NCBI GenBank assembly: GCA_021775255.1
Contig: JAJFIA010000019.1
Location: 124,001-188,000 of the forward strand
DNA length: 64,000 bases
DNA from: Roseovarius sp.
Lineage (GTDB): Bacteria; Pseudomonadota; Alphaproteobacteria; Rhodobacterales; Rhodobacteraceae
Reading direction: 5' to 3'
Below, piece by piece: positions 45,363-55,778 of the stretch (position 1 is its first letter; every line of letters begins with the position of its first letter). Made by a program: the position numbers and the translations under genes. Below the pieces are notes generated by a model. The model did not search any database and had not been told where the DNA came from. It was given only the letters and a program-made list of their open reading frames with translations.

Positions 45363-45773
45363 TCATTGCCGCGCATACCGGCTGATCATGGTATAGTTCT
45401 TGGCCGGGCCTGCCACCTGCCAGATCACCTCAAAGCGCGGCCAGGCTGAAAAATCATAGCGCACATCATACATATCCGGATCACACCAATGTTGTGCCTC
45501 GCCGCCCTTTGGCGGTACATGGTGAAAAAACCGGCCATCGGCAAAATCCACCCGCAGGTCATCATGCCAGAAATACCGCCGTTCGGCTTGTATCGCTGGA
45601 TGCTCTGCAATGCTCAGCACGCCATGCTCGAAATACTGCATCCCGCCCGGCGCAGGCCGCCATTCTGCCTTGCCTGCAAACGTGGCAGGCGGGCCGTTTT
45701 GATGCGTGATTTGCCGATCCAGCCGCCAAACACCTGCAAAATCGGCTAATTTGCGGGCCTCGTCTATCCTCAT
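45363..45773 (-). CDS. DUF6314 family protein
   Basis: 136 residues from ATG 45773 (MRIDEARKLADFAGVWRLDR); the open frame is 119 codons longer upstream but overlaps the start of purB in antisense. Lipocalin-like beta pattern with DFAGVWRLDRQI, YFEHGVLSI, RYFWHDDLRVDFADGRFFH, CDPDMYDVRYDF and WQVAGPAKNYTMISRY. No catalytic residues are known. Divergent from purB with 80 bases between. Confidence 0.82.
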   Translation of the reverse strand: MRIDEARKLADFAGVWRLDRQITHQNGPPATFAGKAEWRPAPGGMQYFEHGVLSIAEHPAIQAERRYFWHDDLRVDFADGRFFHHVPPKGGEAQHWCDPDMYDVRYDFSAWPRFEVIWQVAGPAKNYTMISRYARQ

Positions 45774-45854
45774 CCGCCTGTCCTTGCCTTGCCGCGGCTG
45801 CGCGCGCGGTCTAATACCCGCCTCAAAGATACCGATTGACCAAAGGAACACCAC

Positions 45855-47159
45855 ATGATTCCCCGCTATTCCCGCCCCATCATGACAGCCATCTGGGAGC
45901 CCGCGACCAAATTCCGCATCTGGTACGAGATCGAGGCCCATGCCTGTGATGCCATGGCCGATCTCGGTGTCATCCCCCGCGCCAATGCCGAGGCCGTCTG
46001 GAAAGCCAAAGACGTTGAATTCGATACCGCCCGGATTGATGAGATCGAGGCCGTGACCAAACATGATGTCATCGCTTTCCTTACCCATCTGGCCGAGCAT
46101 GTGGGCGCCGATGAGGCCCGTTTCGTGCATCAGGGCATGACCTCATCGGATGTGCTGGACACCTGTTTCAATGTGCAGCTTGTGCGCGCCTCTGATATTC
46201 TGATCGACGATATGCAGGCCCTGCTTGAGGCCCTCAAGCGCCGCGCTCATGAGCATAAAATGACCATCCGCATCGGCCGCAGCCACGGCATTCATGCCGA
46301 GCCCACCACCATGGGCCTCACATTCGCGCGGTTTTATGCCGAGATGGACCGCAACCTGAATCGCCTGAAAAAGGCCCGCATGGAAATTGCCACCGGGGCG
46401 ATTTCCGGCGCGGTGGGCACTTTCGCCAATATTGATCCGGCGGTGGAAGAGCATGTCTGCAAAAAGCTTTGCCTTGCGCCTGAGCCGATCAGCACGCAGG
46501 TGATCCCGCGCGATCGCCATGCCGCGTTTTTCGCCGCCTTGGGTGTGGTCGCGTCATCAATTGAAAACATCGCGGTTGAAATCCGCCATATGCAACGCAC
46601 CGAGGTGCTTGAGGCCGAAGAGTTTTTCTCCAAGGGCCAGAAAGGCTCAAGCGCCATGCCGCATAAACGCAATCCGGTGCTGAGCGAAAACCTCACCGGC
46701 CTGGCGCGGCTGGTGCGCATGGCGGTGGTGCCGGCGATGGAAAACGTGGCGCTCTGGCACGAGCGCGACATCTCGCACAGCTCGGTTGAGCGCAATATCG
46801 GCCCCGATACCACGATCACCCTTGATTTTGCACTGGCGCGGCTTACCGGGTTGGTGGACAAGCTGGTGATATATCCCGATAACATGCTGGCAAACATGAA
46901 TAAATTCCGTGGGCTGGTGATGTCACAACGGGTGCTTCTGGCGCTGACACAGGCGGGTGTCAGCCGCGAGGATGCCTATAGGCTGGTGCAGCGCAACGCC
47001 ATGAAAGTCTGGGAAGAGGGCAAGGATTTCAAAACCGAGCTGCTGGCAGACCCGGATGTTCTGGCCGCGCTCAGCGCGGGTGAGATCGAAGAGAAGTTTG
47101 ATCTGGGCTATCACACCAAACATGTGGATACGATTTTCAAACGGGTGTTTGGCGCGTAA
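45855..47159 (+). CDS. purB: Adenylosuccinate lyase
   Basis: 434 residues. Fumarase/aspartase superfamily signature GSSAMPHKRNPVLSENL, plus GMTSSDVLDTC and RIGRSHGIHAEPTT with the catalytic His. AAGGAACACC ribosome site. Cleaves adenylosuccinate to AMP and SAICAR to AICAR in purine synthesis. Transcribed alone. Confidence 0.98.
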   Translation: MIPRYSRPIMTAIWEPATKFRIWYEIEAHACDAMADLGVIPRANAEAVWKAKDVEFDTARIDEIEAVTKHDVIAFLTHLAEHVGADEARFVHQGMTSSDVLDTCFNVQLVRASDILIDDMQALLEALKRRAHEHKMTIRIGRSHGIHAEPTTMGLTFARFYAEMDRNLNRLKKARMEIATGAISGAVGTFANIDPAVEEHVCKKLCLAPEPISTQVIPRDRHAAFFAALGVVASSIENIAVEIRHMQRTEVLEAEEFFSKGQKGSSAMPHKRNPVLSENLTGLARLVRMAVVPAMENVALWHERDISHSSVERNIGPDTTITLDFALARLTGLVDKLVIYPDNMLANMNKFRGLVMSQRVLLALTQAGVSREDAYRLVQRNAMKVWEEGKDFKTELLADPDVLAALSAGEIEEKFDLGYHTKHVDTIFKRVFGA

Positions 47160-47312
47160 TGGTACATGTCGGCTCTGAGCGATCACAAATTGTTCAACAT
47201 TAAATCCTTTTGTGATCAGCCGGACTGAGATATTACCGGAAAAACCCCATTGCTGCCGCGTATTCCAATGGCCGCACGACGTAAGATCAAGACCTGTTAA
47301 GGACATTTATTA

Positions 47313-47924
47313 ATGACCCGAATATTTACCGTTTTCCTGTCGCTGTTGACACTCGCCCTGCTTGGGGCCTGCGCAAATGGGCACCCAAACGGCCCGCCGA
47401 TGGCCACAAGGGCCGAAATTGCAGAACTTGAACAGGGCCTCCTTGATCTTGGCCCCGGCGTGGACCCGGAAGAAGCCAGCCGCGCCGCGCGTATTGCCTT
47501 TGAATACACCTATCAACTGGCCCAGGAATACCAGATCACCGATCCGCCGCTGATCCATAATATCAAGGTTAATCAAGGCCTGCGCCCGCGCGGGCTGTGC
47601 TGGCATTGGGCCGAAGATATGGAGGCCCGCCTGAAGCAGGAAAACTTCAAGACGCTTGAGCTGCACCGCGCCATTGCCAACGCCGACAGCAAAATTCTGA
47701 TTGACCACAGCACCGCCATCCTCAGCCGCAAGGGCGATACCATGGAACAGGGCATCGTGATCGACCCCTGGCGCCAGGGCGGTGTTTTATTCTGGTCGCC
47801 GCTGCTCAAGGATACCCGCTATACTTGGGTGCCGCGCATGGTGGTGCTTAACAAACGGGCGATTGAGCAGGGATATATCCGAACGGATCCAAGCTCCGAG
47901 CCATTACCCGCCACCGGCTCCTGA
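47313..47924 (+). CDS. Conserved hypothetical lipoprotein
   Basis: 203 residues. Signal peptide with lipobox LLGAC (Cys about residue 20). The mature part has IAFEYTYQLAQEYQI, RGLCWHWAEDMEARLKQ, DHSTAILSRKG and GIVIDPWRQGGVLFW, reminiscent of a papain-like/transglutaminase arrangement (Cys in GLCWHW, His in DHS, Asp in VIDPWR). A hydrolase or peptidase role is only a suggestion. Convergent with the next gene. Confidence 0.7.
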   Translation: MTRIFTVFLSLLTLALLGACANGHPNGPPMATRAEIAELEQGLLDLGPGVDPEEASRAARIAFEYTYQLAQEYQITDPPLIHNIKVNQGLRPRGLCWHWAEDMEARLKQENFKTLELHRAIANADSKILIDHSTAILSRKGDTMEQGIVIDPWRQGGVLFWSPLLKDTRYTWVPRMVVLNKRAIEQGYIRTDPSSEPLPATGS

Positions 47925-47926
47925 CC

Positions 47927-48673
47927 TCACCCCGGCAATTTCAGGTCATATAAGCGCCCCGGACCCCAGCCCTTTGGCGCGGCCCCGGCAAGTTGCAGCA
48001 TATGCCAGATGAGCGCCTGATTTGAGCTGATCACCGGCAGGCCAAGCCGCGCTTCCACCTCTTCAATCACGCCAAAACTGCGCAGATTGGTGCAGCTTGC
48101 AAACACCGCCTCAACCCCTTTTGCCCGCCCCGCCTTGAGCATCGCCGCGCGGGTCGAGGCCTCGGTGATCCGCGCTACCTTGCGATCATCGCTCTCGGCA
48201 AAGCTCACCTCGCTCACTACCTCGATGCCATGCTGCGCAAGGTATACGCGCATCGGCCCGGTCACAGAGGCCACATAGGGCGTCACCAAGGCGATCCTTG
48301 TGGTATTGAGCGTCTTTAGGGCCGTGATCACCGCTGTCATCGGGTCGGTCACCGGCACATTGGGATGAAGTTTTTGAATGATCTCTTCAATCCGCTTCGG
48401 GCCGATCACGGTCGCCCCCGAGGTGCAGCCATAGGCAATCGAATGCAGCCCCTGCGGCAATAATGCGGCGGCCTGTGGCAGGGCCTCTGCCATCTCCTGT
48501 AACACCGAAGGCGTGACATCGGTACGAAACGGAATGCGCGTATGCATCAGATTCACGCCCCTGCCGGCCAATACCTGCCGGACCTCATATTCCATCGTCT
48601 CATCGGTGCTCAGAACAACCAGCCCGGCGCGCAGGCCCGTGCCCGCGCCCTGATCCAGATCATATTCCATCAT
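47927..48673 (-). CDS. Maleate isomerase / Asp-Glu racemase superfamily protein
   Basis: 248 residues, or one codon less from the second ATG. Two active-site cysteines are in YGCTSGATV and [10 protein letters not shown], as in maleate cis-trans isomerase and arylmalonate decarboxylase-like enzymes. Substrate unknown. Overlaps anmK by 4 bases; the RBS AGGAGG is in the end of anmK. Confidence 0.85.
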   Translation of the reverse strand: MMEYDLDQGAGTGLRAGLVVLSTDETMEYEVRQVLAGRGVNLMHTRIPFRTDVTPSVLQEMAEALPQAAALLPQGLHSIAYGCTSGATVIGPKRIEEIIQKLHPNVPVTDPMTAVITALKTLNTTRIALVTPYVASVTGPMRVYLAQHGIEVVSEVSFAESDDRKVARITEASTRAAMLKAGRAKGVEAVFASCTNLRSFGVIEEVEARLGLPVISSNQALIWHMLQLAGAAPKGWGPGRLYDLKLPG

Positions 48674-49770
48674 GCCTCCTCTGGATGGCTTATCCGGCCG
48701 CCGCTCACAGGTTTTCGGGTGCCGGTTGTTGCGGGTGCCGATGTTGGCAGCCCCCGTTTTACCCGTATTGCCAGATAGGCAAAGGCCTGCGCCTCCAGCA
48801 TATCGCCATCAAGCCCGACATCCTCAACCGGCCCGATCGGGCATTCAAGGGCTTCTTGCAGCATCGCCATCATCACCGGATTTTTGCGCCCGCCGCCGGT
48901 GACCAGCACACGCTCGGGCGGCACCGGGCAATGCATCATCCCCCGCGATACCGCTGCCGCCGACATGGCGGTCAATGTGGCGGCTGCATCGGCATCGCTG
49001 AGGTCTGCAACCAATTCCGTTGCCGCTTTGAACCCATCCCGATCCAGCGATTTAGGCGGCTTTTGCGTGAAATACGCCGCTTGCAAAAACTGCGCGACCG
49101 CCGCCTTTGAGATTGTCCCAACCCGCGCCAGCGCGCCATCTATATCAAACGCCTGCCCCCGCCGCGCCCGCATCAGATCATTCAACGGCGCATTGGCCGG
49201 CCCGGTATCAAATGCCAGCAGCGCGCCCGCATCCTCGGGCCGGGCATATCCCGGATCAACCCAGGTGAGATTGCCGACACCGCCCAGATTGAGAAACGCC
49301 AAAGGCCGCGATGCCCCGATCCATTTGGCACAGGCAAAATGAAAAAACGGCGCCAAAGGCGCACCTTCGCCACCTGTTGCCACATCCTTTGTGCGAAAAT
49401 CCCACACCACCGGCAGGCGCAGCCTGCCCGCCAAAGCCGCGCCATCGCCGATCTGATGCGTGCCCCGCCCTTGCGGCTCATGCGCCAGGGTCTGGCCATG
49501 AAACCCGATCAGGTCTGCGCCATTGAAACCCGCCAGAAGCCGGGCATGGACCTGCATTATAATCGTTTCCGCATCAGCCACATTCTCGCCCGGCCACTTG
49601 CCCAATGCCTGTGATAATACTGCCTGCTCAGCGGTTGAATAGCCAAGATAGCCGGTTTCGCCAAAGGCAAAAATCTGCTCGCCATCGCTTTCCAGCATCG
49701 CCGCATCCACGCCGTCAAGTGATGTCCCCGACATCGCGCCAAGCGCCCAACAGCGATTTGCATCCAACAT
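48670..49770 (-). CDS. anmK: Anhydro-N-acetylmuramic acid kinase
   Basis: 366 residues from ATG 49770 ([20 protein letters not shown]); the open frame extends 90 codons upstream into tyrS antisense. Family motifs [28 protein letters not shown] and a C-terminal [12 protein letters not shown]. Phosphorylates anhydro-MurNAc released from peptidoglycan, linking wall recycling to MurNAc-6P. Divergent from tyrS, followed by the isomerase-like gene. Confidence 0.96.
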   Translation of the reverse strand: MLDANRCWALGAMSGTSLDGVDAAMLESDGEQIFAFGETGYLGYSTAEQAVLSQALGKWPGENVADAETIIMQVHARLLAGFNGADLIGFHGQTLAHEPQGRGTHQIGDGAALAGRLRLPVVWDFRTKDVATGGEGAPLAPFFHFACAKWIGASRPLAFLNLGGVGNLTWVDPGYARPEDAGALLAFDTGPANAPLNDLMRARRGQAFDIDGALARVGTISKAAVAQFLQAAYFTQKPPKSLDRDGFKAATELVADLSDADAAATLTAMSAAAVSRGMMHCPVPPERVLVTGGGRKNPVMMAMLQEALECPIGPVEDVGLDGDMLEAQAFAYLAIRVKRGLPTSAPATTGTRKPVSGGRISHPEEA

Positions 49771-49833
49771 GGCCTTTTCCTTCGGCAATTCCCTCCCTAT
49801 ACATGCCGCGCAATGCACGTTTGGACAAGCCAT

Positions 49834-51084
49834 ATGAACTACCACCCTAAATCCGACTTCCTGAATGTCATGATGACCCGCGGCTTTCTGGCCGATTGCA
49901 CCGATTATCAGGGGCTGGATGAGGCATTGATGAACGGTGTTGTCCCCGCCTATATCGGCTTTGATGCCACCGCCAAATCCCTGCATGTCGGCTCGCTCAT
50001 CCAGATCATGATGCTGCGCTGGCTGCAAAAAACCGGCCATAAACCGATCACCCTGATGGGCGGCGGCACCACCAAGGTCGGCGATCCCTCATTCCGCGCG
50101 GATGAGCGCCCGCTTCTGAGCGCGCAGGCGATTGATGAAAACATAGACGGCATCAAACAGGTTTTTGCCGCCTATATCGCATATGATGACGGCCCCAATG
50201 GTGCCTTGATGATCAACAATGCCGAATGGCTCGATGATCTCAATTACCTCGATTTCCTGCGCGATATTGGCCGGCATTTCTCCGTCAACCGGATGCTGGC
50301 GTTTGAATCGGTGAAATCCCGGCTTGACCGCGAGCAATCGCTCAGCTTCCTTGAATTCAACTACATGATCCTGCAGGCCTATGATTTTCTTGAGCTGAAC
50401 CGGCGCTATGGCTGTGTCTTGCAAATGGGCGGCTCGGATCAATGGGGCAATATTGTCAACGGGATTGATCTTACCCGCCGGGTGCTCGACCATGAGATTT
50501 ACGGGCTTACCTCACCCTTGCTGACCACATCCGATGGCAAGAAAATGGGCAAATCGCTGGAGGGGGCGATCTGGCTCAATGCCGACATGTGCGCGCCCTA
50601 TGCCTTCTGGCAATTCTGGCGCAACACCACGGACGCTGATACCGCGCGCTTCCTGAAACTGTACACCGAACTGCCGGTTGAGGAATGTGATCGCCTTGGC
50701 GCTTTGCAGGGGTCCGAGATCAACGCGGCGAAAATCATCCTCGCCAATGAGGTGACAACCCTGCTGCACGGGACCGATGCCGCCGCCGCCGCAGAGGCCA
50801 CCGCCCGAGAAGTGTTTGAAAAAGGCGGTGTCGGGGATGATCTGCCAACCATCAGCCTGACCAATGCCGAATTGGGCGATGGCATATCCATCGTGCAACT
50901 GATCGTGAAATCTGGCCTTGCAAAATCCGGCAAGGAGGCCAAGCGCCTGATCGCGGAAAACGGCGCGCGGCTGGATGACGCGCCATTAACCGATGCCGGT
51001 CTGATGATTGATGCCGCTGCTCTGGCCACCCCGATAAAACTCAGCGCCGGGAAAAAGCGCCACGCTTTGATTAAGCTCACGTAA
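49834..51084 (+). CDS. tyrS: Tyrosyl-tRNA synthetase
   Basis: 416 residues from ATG 49834 ([18 protein letters not shown]); an ATG at 49813 is possible. Class I synthetase with the HIGH-like [17 protein letters not shown]-like KKMGKSLEG, and a C-terminal S4 RNA-binding domain ([19 protein letters not shown]). Charges tRNA-Tyr. Confidence 0.97.
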   Translation: MNYHPKSDFLNVMMTRGFLADCTDYQGLDEALMNGVVPAYIGFDATAKSLHVGSLIQIMMLRWLQKTGHKPITLMGGGTTKVGDPSFRADERPLLSAQAIDENIDGIKQVFAAYIAYDDGPNGALMINNAEWLDDLNYLDFLRDIGRHFSVNRMLAFESVKSRLDREQSLSFLEFNYMILQAYDFLELNRRYGCVLQMGGSDQWGNIVNGIDLTRRVLDHEIYGLTSPLLTTSDGKKMGKSLEGAIWLNADMCAPYAFWQFWRNTTDADTARFLKLYTELPVEECDRLGALQGSEINAAKIILANEVTTLLHGTDAAAAAEATAREVFEKGGVGDDLPTISLTNAELGDGISIVQLIVKSGLAKSGKEAKRLIAENGARLDDAPLTDAGLMIDAAALATPIKLSAGKKRHALIKLT

Positions 51085-51090
51085 ACGAGG

Positions 51091-51106
51091 CAGCCGGTAA
51101 CGGCTG
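51091..51106. terminator. Small hairpin between tyrS and aroB
   Basis: CAGCCG-GTAA-CGGCTG, a perfect 6-bp stem, in the 35 bases between the convergent tyrS and aroB genes. No T-run follows on either strand, so termination is only suggested. Confidence 0.35.
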
Positions 51107-51119
51107 ACGAGTGGCGCAG

Positions 51120-52235
51120 CTACCCCCTGGCATTTAACGCGCCTTGCAAAACACCGCGCACCATTTCCGGGTCTACATCCGAGGTCACAAACGCATCGCC
51201 AATGCCGCGCACCAGCACATAACTCAGCACCCCGCCCATCATCTTTTTGTCCTGCGCCATGATCCGCATCAGGGCCTCTGCATCCGGCAAATCCCCTGCA
51301 ATATCAGATAGATCAACCTTCATCCCCATCTCACGCAAATGCGCCCGAACCCGGCTTGGCTCTTCCTGAGAACAAAGCCCCATGCGCGCCGACAGCTCAA
51401 ACGCCAGCGCGCATCCAATGGCCACCCCTTCGCCGTGCAGCAAGCGATCAGAATAGCCTGTCGCGGCCTCCAAAGCATGGCAGAATGTATGGCCCAGATT
51501 CAATAACGCGCGATCCCCATGCTCTTTTTCGTCGCGCTCGACAATATCGGCCTTCATCTCAACCGAGCGCTTTACGATTGCAATCCGCGCCGCCATATCC
51601 CCCTCCGCCGCGCGGGATGCATTGCCTTCAAGCCATTGGAAAAAATCAGAATTTCCCAGCAGGCTATATTTCACAACCTCGCCATACCCGGCCAGATAAT
51701 CGCGTTTTGTCAGGGTGCCCAGCACATCGGTATCCGCCAAAACAAGGCTGGGCTGATGAAATGACCCAATCAGGTTCTTGCCCTGCGGCGCGTTGATCCC
51801 GGTCTTGCCCCCGACCGAGCTATCGACCTGCGCCAGCAGGCTTGTGGGGATCTGCACAAACCGGATACCGCGCCGCAAAACCGCCGCGGCAAACCCGGCG
51901 AGATCCCCGATCACACCGCCGCCAAAGGCAATCAACACATCACTGCGCTCGATCCTTTCCTCCAGAAGCCACTCGACCGCGCGTTCAAAATGCGGCCAGG
52001 ATTTGGTTGCCTCGCCTGCGGGAAGCATGAGCGATGAAAGCGTAATATCATTTGAATTCAGCCCCTTACGCAGGGTTTCAAGATGCAGCCGACCGACATT
52101 TTCATCCGTTATCACCGCCACATGCGGCCGCTTGAGCAAAGGCGCAATCAGCGCCCCCGCCTGCGCCAGAAGGCCGGGGCCTATCGTTATATCATAGGCG
52201 CGGGCACCAAGGCCCACATGCACAGTTTCATTCAT
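51120..52235 (-). CDS. aroB: 3-dehydroquinate synthase
   Basis: 371 residues. NAD-binding motif ALIAFGGGVIGDLAGFAAA, zinc ligands in EHGDRALLNLGHTFCHALE and HGEGVAIG (His), and the family segment RGIRFVQIPTSLLAQVDSSV. Second step of the shikimate pathway. Starts with a 4-base ATGA overlap with aroK, a classic pair. Confidence 0.97.
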   Translation of the reverse strand: MNETVHVGLGARAYDITIGPGLLAQAGALIAPLLKRPHVAVITDENVGRLHLETLRKGLNSNDITLSSLMLPAGEATKSWPHFERAVEWLLEERIERSDVLIAFGGGVIGDLAGFAAAVLRRGIRFVQIPTSLLAQVDSSVGGKTGINAPQGKNLIGSFHQPSLVLADTDVLGTLTKRDYLAGYGEVVKYSLLGNSDFFQWLEGNASRAAEGDMAARIAIVKRSVEMKADIVERDEKEHGDRALLNLGHTFCHALEAATGYSDRLLHGEGVAIGCALAFELSARMGLCSQEEPSRVRAHLREMGMKVDLSDIAGDLPDAEALMRIMAQDKKMMGGVLSYVLVRGIGDAFVTSDVDPEMVRGVLQGALNARG

Positions 52236-52813
52236 TTTGCACCCTCCAGAACGTCCTTCCGGGCCAGCAGCGCCTGCAATACATGGCCGGTCATGTCTTC
52301 GATTGAATATTCCGGTTTTGCCACCACTTTCAGATCGGCCAGCCGGTAAATCGGCACCCGTTGTTCATAAAGCTCCCGCAAAGTTTCCCTTGGGTTGGTC
52401 GTGTGCAGTAAGGGTCTGGTATCTTTATGTTTTACCCGGTTCCACAAAATATCAAAATCTACATCCAGCCAGAGGGAAACGCCTTTTTTACTGATCAAAA
52501 GCCGATTCTTTTCCGCCAGAAAAGCGCCGCCCCCGGTGGATAGAATGCCGTGCTCACATTCCAGCAGCCGGTCAATCACTTCGCTTTCGCGATCCCTGAA
52601 AAACGCCTCGCCATCGCGTTCAAAAATCTCGGCTATGCTCATGTTGGCGGCTTTTTCAATCTCGGCATCGGAATCCAGAAATGACACAGCCAAACGCGCC
52701 GCCAAGGCCCGTCCAATCGCGGTTTTGCCTGCCCCCATCATGCCCACAAGCACAACGGTTTTTTTCAATTTCCAACTCCCGGATGCAGCCACGCCTCGGC
52801 GCTCCCCTGCCAT
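52232..52813 (-). CDS. aroK: Shikimate kinase
   Basis: 193 residues from ATG 52813 (MAGERRG); a TTG at 52852 would add 13 residues. P-loop LVGMMGAGKTAIGRALA, shikimate-binding FLDSDAEIEK, FFRDRESEVI and LSTGGGAFL, and a normal adenine end. Phosphorylates shikimate. Heads the aroK-aroB pair and is divergent from the small membrane gene and xerD group. Confidence 0.96.
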   Translation of the reverse strand: MAGERRGVAASGSWKLKKTVVLVGMMGAGKTAIGRALAARLAVSFLDSDAEIEKAANMSIAEIFERDGEAFFRDRESEVIDRLLECEHGILSTGGGAFLAEKNRLLISKKGVSLWLDVDFDILWNRVKHKDTRPLLHTTNPRETLRELYEQRVPIYRLADLKVVAKPEYSIEDMTGHVLQALLARKDVLEGAK

Positions 52814-52903
52814 ATTACCAAATTTATCACTGAATGACGTGATCTTGGGCAAAAGGCCAGTTATATGTTATAAGAAAACCAAACGAACACAGGCCATATA
52901 ATC

Positions 52904-53053
52904 ATGTTTCGCATCATCAAGTGGTTGTTTTATCTTGCTATTCTGGCATTTATTGCCCTTGTTGCCTATGCCTATATCGGCCCGTTTTTCGGGGCAGATT
53001 TCACGCCCCCCCAATCAGAGATACGCCAGGAAATAATACTTGAAACTGATTAG
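52904..53053 (+). CDS. Very small membrane protein upstream of the exported protein
   Basis: 49 residues from ATG 52904, starting MFRIIKWLFYLAILAFIALV and ending with TAG 53051-53053. One membrane helix (about 5-25) and a short polar tail (GADFTPPQSEIRQEIILETD). Its last 14 bases overlap the TTG start of the next gene, a coupling that argues it is real. From memory, similar small proteins lie upstream of xerD in related Rhodobacterales. Confidence 0.7.
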   Translation: MFRIIKWLFYLAILAFIALVAYAYIGPFFGADFTPPQSEIRQEIILETD

Positions 53054-54572
53054 CACCCCGTTAGCCCTGTTTTGCATCGGCACATCCTGCCTGGCCGAGC
53101 AACCATTATCCGCCATCGACTGGCTGAACGATGTGGTCACCCTGCCCGCCGTTCAGCCAAATCCGTATTTCACCGGCGTTCCGCCCATCAATGGCGAAAC
53201 AAAGCCCGAGCGCATTCTGATAGAGCCCTTGGGGGATGCCATACCTGATTCAGTTGGCCTGTTGCCTTCCTCCGTAACCTCCCTGCCTGAAAACCTATGG
53301 CAAAACAGCACAACTGCCGATCTGACGGCGTTACTTGCCCGCATCCCAAACGATACCCTGCCTGCGATCCAGACATTGTATTACAGCCTGCTTCTGGCCG
53401 AGGCTGAAGCGCCAATAAATTCCGGCCCCAGGGCTGATTTTCTCAAAGCCCGGATCACGGCCTTGGTTGAATTTGGCGCTGTTGAGCCTGCGCTGGCCCT
53501 GCTGCAACGCGCGGGATCAGCAAATAAACCGCTTTTTGATCAATGGTTTATGCTTTCATTGCTCAGCGGTGATGAAAGTCCGGCCTGTGCGGTTTTGCAT
53601 GATCAGCCCGATCTGAGCCAAAGCTATCCTTCACGCATTTTTTGTTCCGCGCGGGCCGGAGATTGGCCCATGGCCGCCCTGACCTATGACAGCGCCAACG
53701 CCCTGAACCTGCTGACAAAGGCCGAGGCGGAATTGCTGGCGCAGTTTCTTGATCCTGAAACCATTGAAACAGAAACCCTTCCGGCCCCGCCACACCCGAT
53801 GACCCCGCTGATTTTTCGGCTTTATGAAGCGGCCGGCGCACCCCTGCCCACAAGAGGCCTGCCGCGCGCCTATGCCATGGCGGATTTGGGCAATACCAGC
53901 GGCTGGAAGGCCAGGATTGAAGCGGCTGAGCGGCTGACCCGCTCGGGCGCGGTGGCCCCTAACCGGTTGATCGGGCTTTATACCAGCCGGAAACCGGCGG
54001 CATCAGGTGGCGTCTGGGATCGGGTCGCGGCGGTGCAGCGCTTTGATAAGGCTCTGGTGGCGGGCAAGGCGGATGATGTGGCCGCAACCCTGCCCAAAGC
54101 CTGGGAAATGATGCGCAGTCAGGGCCTTGAAGTGGCCTTTGCGCAACTGTTTTCATCACAGCTTCAGGCGTTTGACCTGCCCAGAGAATACCGCCCGCTA
54201 ACCTTGCGAATTGGCCTTTTATCACCCGCTTACAAAACTGATACCGATAAATATACCGCCAGCGACAGCGATGAAAATTTCATGCTGCATCTGGCGCGGG
54301 GCACCCCTGACATACAACTTGCAACAACGGATTTGCAAACCGCCATTGCCATCGCTTTTGCCGCCAAAGGCCCGGCGCGTGACCATGAAATGCTGTTGCA
54401 AAATGGCAAGGTTGGTCAGGCCATCCTGAGTGCTGCAATCGGGCTTGATCAGGCATCATCGGGAAATCTGGCGGGCACGACCGCGTCGCTTGCCACGTTA
54501 CGCGCTGTCGGGCTGGAGGATACCGCGCGCCGGGCGGCCTTGCAGCTTTTGATCCTTGAGCTGTTCAATTGA
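53040..54572 (+). CDS. Exported conserved hypothetical protein
   Basis: 510 residues with a TTG start (TTGAAACTG). Signal peptide (LFCIGTSCLA) then a long all-alpha region rich in Ala and Leu (LLLAEAEAPINSGPRADFLK, TLYYSLLLAEAEAP), reminiscent of tetratricopeptide-like or solenoid repeats, though no TPR consensus is clear. Sits between the 49-residue protein and xerD, overlapping both (TTGA with xerD). Function unknown; the location is conserved in relatives from memory. Confidence 0.8.
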   Translation: MKLISTPLALFCIGTSCLAEQPLSAIDWLNDVVTLPAVQPNPYFTGVPPINGETKPERILIEPLGDAIPDSVGLLPSSVTSLPENLWQNSTTADLTALLARIPNDTLPAIQTLYYSLLLAEAEAPINSGPRADFLKARITALVEFGAVEPALALLQRAGSANKPLFDQWFMLSLLSGDESPACAVLHDQPDLSQSYPSRIFCSARAGDWPMAALTYDSANALNLLTKAEAELLAQFLDPETIETETLPAPPHPMTPLIFRLYEAAGAPLPTRGLPRAYAMADLGNTSGWKARIEAAERLTRSGAVAPNRLIGLYTSRKPAASGGVWDRVAAVQRFDKALVAGKADDVAATLPKAWEMMRSQGLEVAFAQLFSSQLQAFDLPREYRPLTLRIGLLSPAYKTDTDKYTASDSDENFMLHLARGTPDIQLATTDLQTAIAIAFAAKGPARDHEMLLQNGKVGQAILSAAIGLDQASSGNLAGTTASLATLRAVGLEDTARRAALQLLILELFN

Positions 54573-55528
54573 GCGGCGGGGTATCCATCGAATTGTTTCT
54601 TGAGGCGCAGGCCGCCGAGCTTGGCGCTGCGGATAACACACTTGCGGCCTATGCCAGGGATTTATCCGATTTCAAGGCTTGGCTGCCGACCACGCTTGAT
54701 GAGGCCAGCCAAGGGGATGTGGAAAATTATCTGGTGCATTGCACGGCGCAGGGCCTTGCCAATTCCACCCGTGCGCGGCGGCTGTCGGCAATCAAACAGC
54801 TTTACCGCTTTGCCTTTGAAGAGCGTCTGCGCGCGGATAATCCGGCAATCAAGATAAAAGGCCCCGGACGGGCGCGCAAACTGCCGCAAACCCTTACTCC
54901 CGACGAGGTGGACAGCCTGCTGGATGCCGCGCAGAACACCGGCCGTTCCAAGGCGGATCGCTGCCGCAATACCTGCCTTATGGCGCTGCTTTACGCCACC
55001 GGCATGCGGGTAACCGAGCTGGTATCATTGCCGGTTGCGGCGGCGCGGGGCAATCCTCAGATGCTGTTGGTGAAGGGCAAGGGCGGCAAGGAACGCATGA
55101 CCCCGCTATCCCCACCGGCGCGCAAAGCATTGGCCGCATGGCTGGTGATGCGCGATATGTCCGAGGATGCCGCCAAGGCCAAAGGGCGGCCCGGATCGGC
55201 CTATCTGTTTCCTTCAACCGGCAAACTCGGCCACCTGACCCGCCACAGATTTTACATGCTGATCAAGGAGTTGGCCGTAAATGCCGGGATCTCTCCGCAA
55301 AAAGTAACGCCGCACAGGCTGCGCCATGCCTTTGCCACGCATCTGCTGGCCAATGGCGCCGATCTGCGGGTTATCCAGACATTGCTTGGCCATGCCGACA
55401 TCGCCACCACCGAGATTTATACCCATGTGCTTGAGGATCGCCTGAAAGATCTGGTGCAGGAGCATCACCCGCTGGCAAGCACCGCGCGGCGCAAGACAGG
55501 CGGCAGCACATCCTCCGGCGGGCAATAG
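54569..55528 (+). CDS. xerD: Site-specific tyrosine recombinase XerD
   Basis: 319 residues, TTG start overlapping the preceding stop. The N-terminal SAM-like DNA-binding domain (NTLAAYARDLSDFKAWLP) precedes the catalytic domain with Arg147 (TGMRVTELVSL), Lys171 (VKGKGGKERM), His249-x-x-Arg252 (PHRLRHAFATHLL), His275 (LLGHADIATT) and Tyr284 (IYTHV), all six catalytic positions. Resolves chromosome dimers at dif with XerC. Next to aroK-aroB, as is common in alphaproteobacteria. Confidence 0.95.
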   Translation: MSGGVSIELFLEAQAAELGAADNTLAAYARDLSDFKAWLPTTLDEASQGDVENYLVHCTAQGLANSTRARRLSAIKQLYRFAFEERLRADNPAIKIKGPGRARKLPQTLTPDEVDSLLDAAQNTGRSKADRCRNTCLMALLYATGMRVTELVSLPVAAARGNPQMLLVKGKGGKERMTPLSPPARKALAAWLVMRDMSEDAAKAKGRPGSAYLFPSTGKLGHLTRHRFYMLIKELAVNAGISPQKVTPHRLRHAFATHLLANGADLRVIQTLLGHADIATTEIYTHVLEDRLKDLVQEHHPLASTARRKTGGSTSSGGQ

Positions 55529-55702
55529 CCCGAGCCACGCGCCCCAATGCTGAGGGTTTCACTGCGTTCCGCCTTAACCCTGTCCCTGGTTCAAGGTGGA
55601 CCGCTTTAGGGGGAAATTTCAGGGGGGTGCGGGAGTTGCAAATTCTGCCCTGTAGAGCCTGGCGGAACATGCGCCTCATATCGCCCGTGTCGCAAGCGCC
55701 AC

Positions 55703-55765
55703 GGGCAGCGCCCGACCGCCCCCATGGGCGGGCGCTTCGCTTCCGCCCGCGATCAGGCGCTGCCC
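55703..55765. repeat. Nested GC-rich inverted repeat (REP-like)
   Basis: Outer arms GGGCAGCGCC (55703-55712) and GGCGCTGCCC (55756-55765) enclose an inner hairpin around GGGCGG...CCGCCC. Two-level palindrome in non-coding DNA after xerD. Similar outer ends occur at 35310-35339. Confidence 0.65.
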
Positions 55766-55778
55766 TTGCGGTTGTTCT

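Noticed and set aside
45774..46130. Long N-terminal extension of the DUF6314 gene
   Set aside because: It is antisense to purB and the family start is at 45773.
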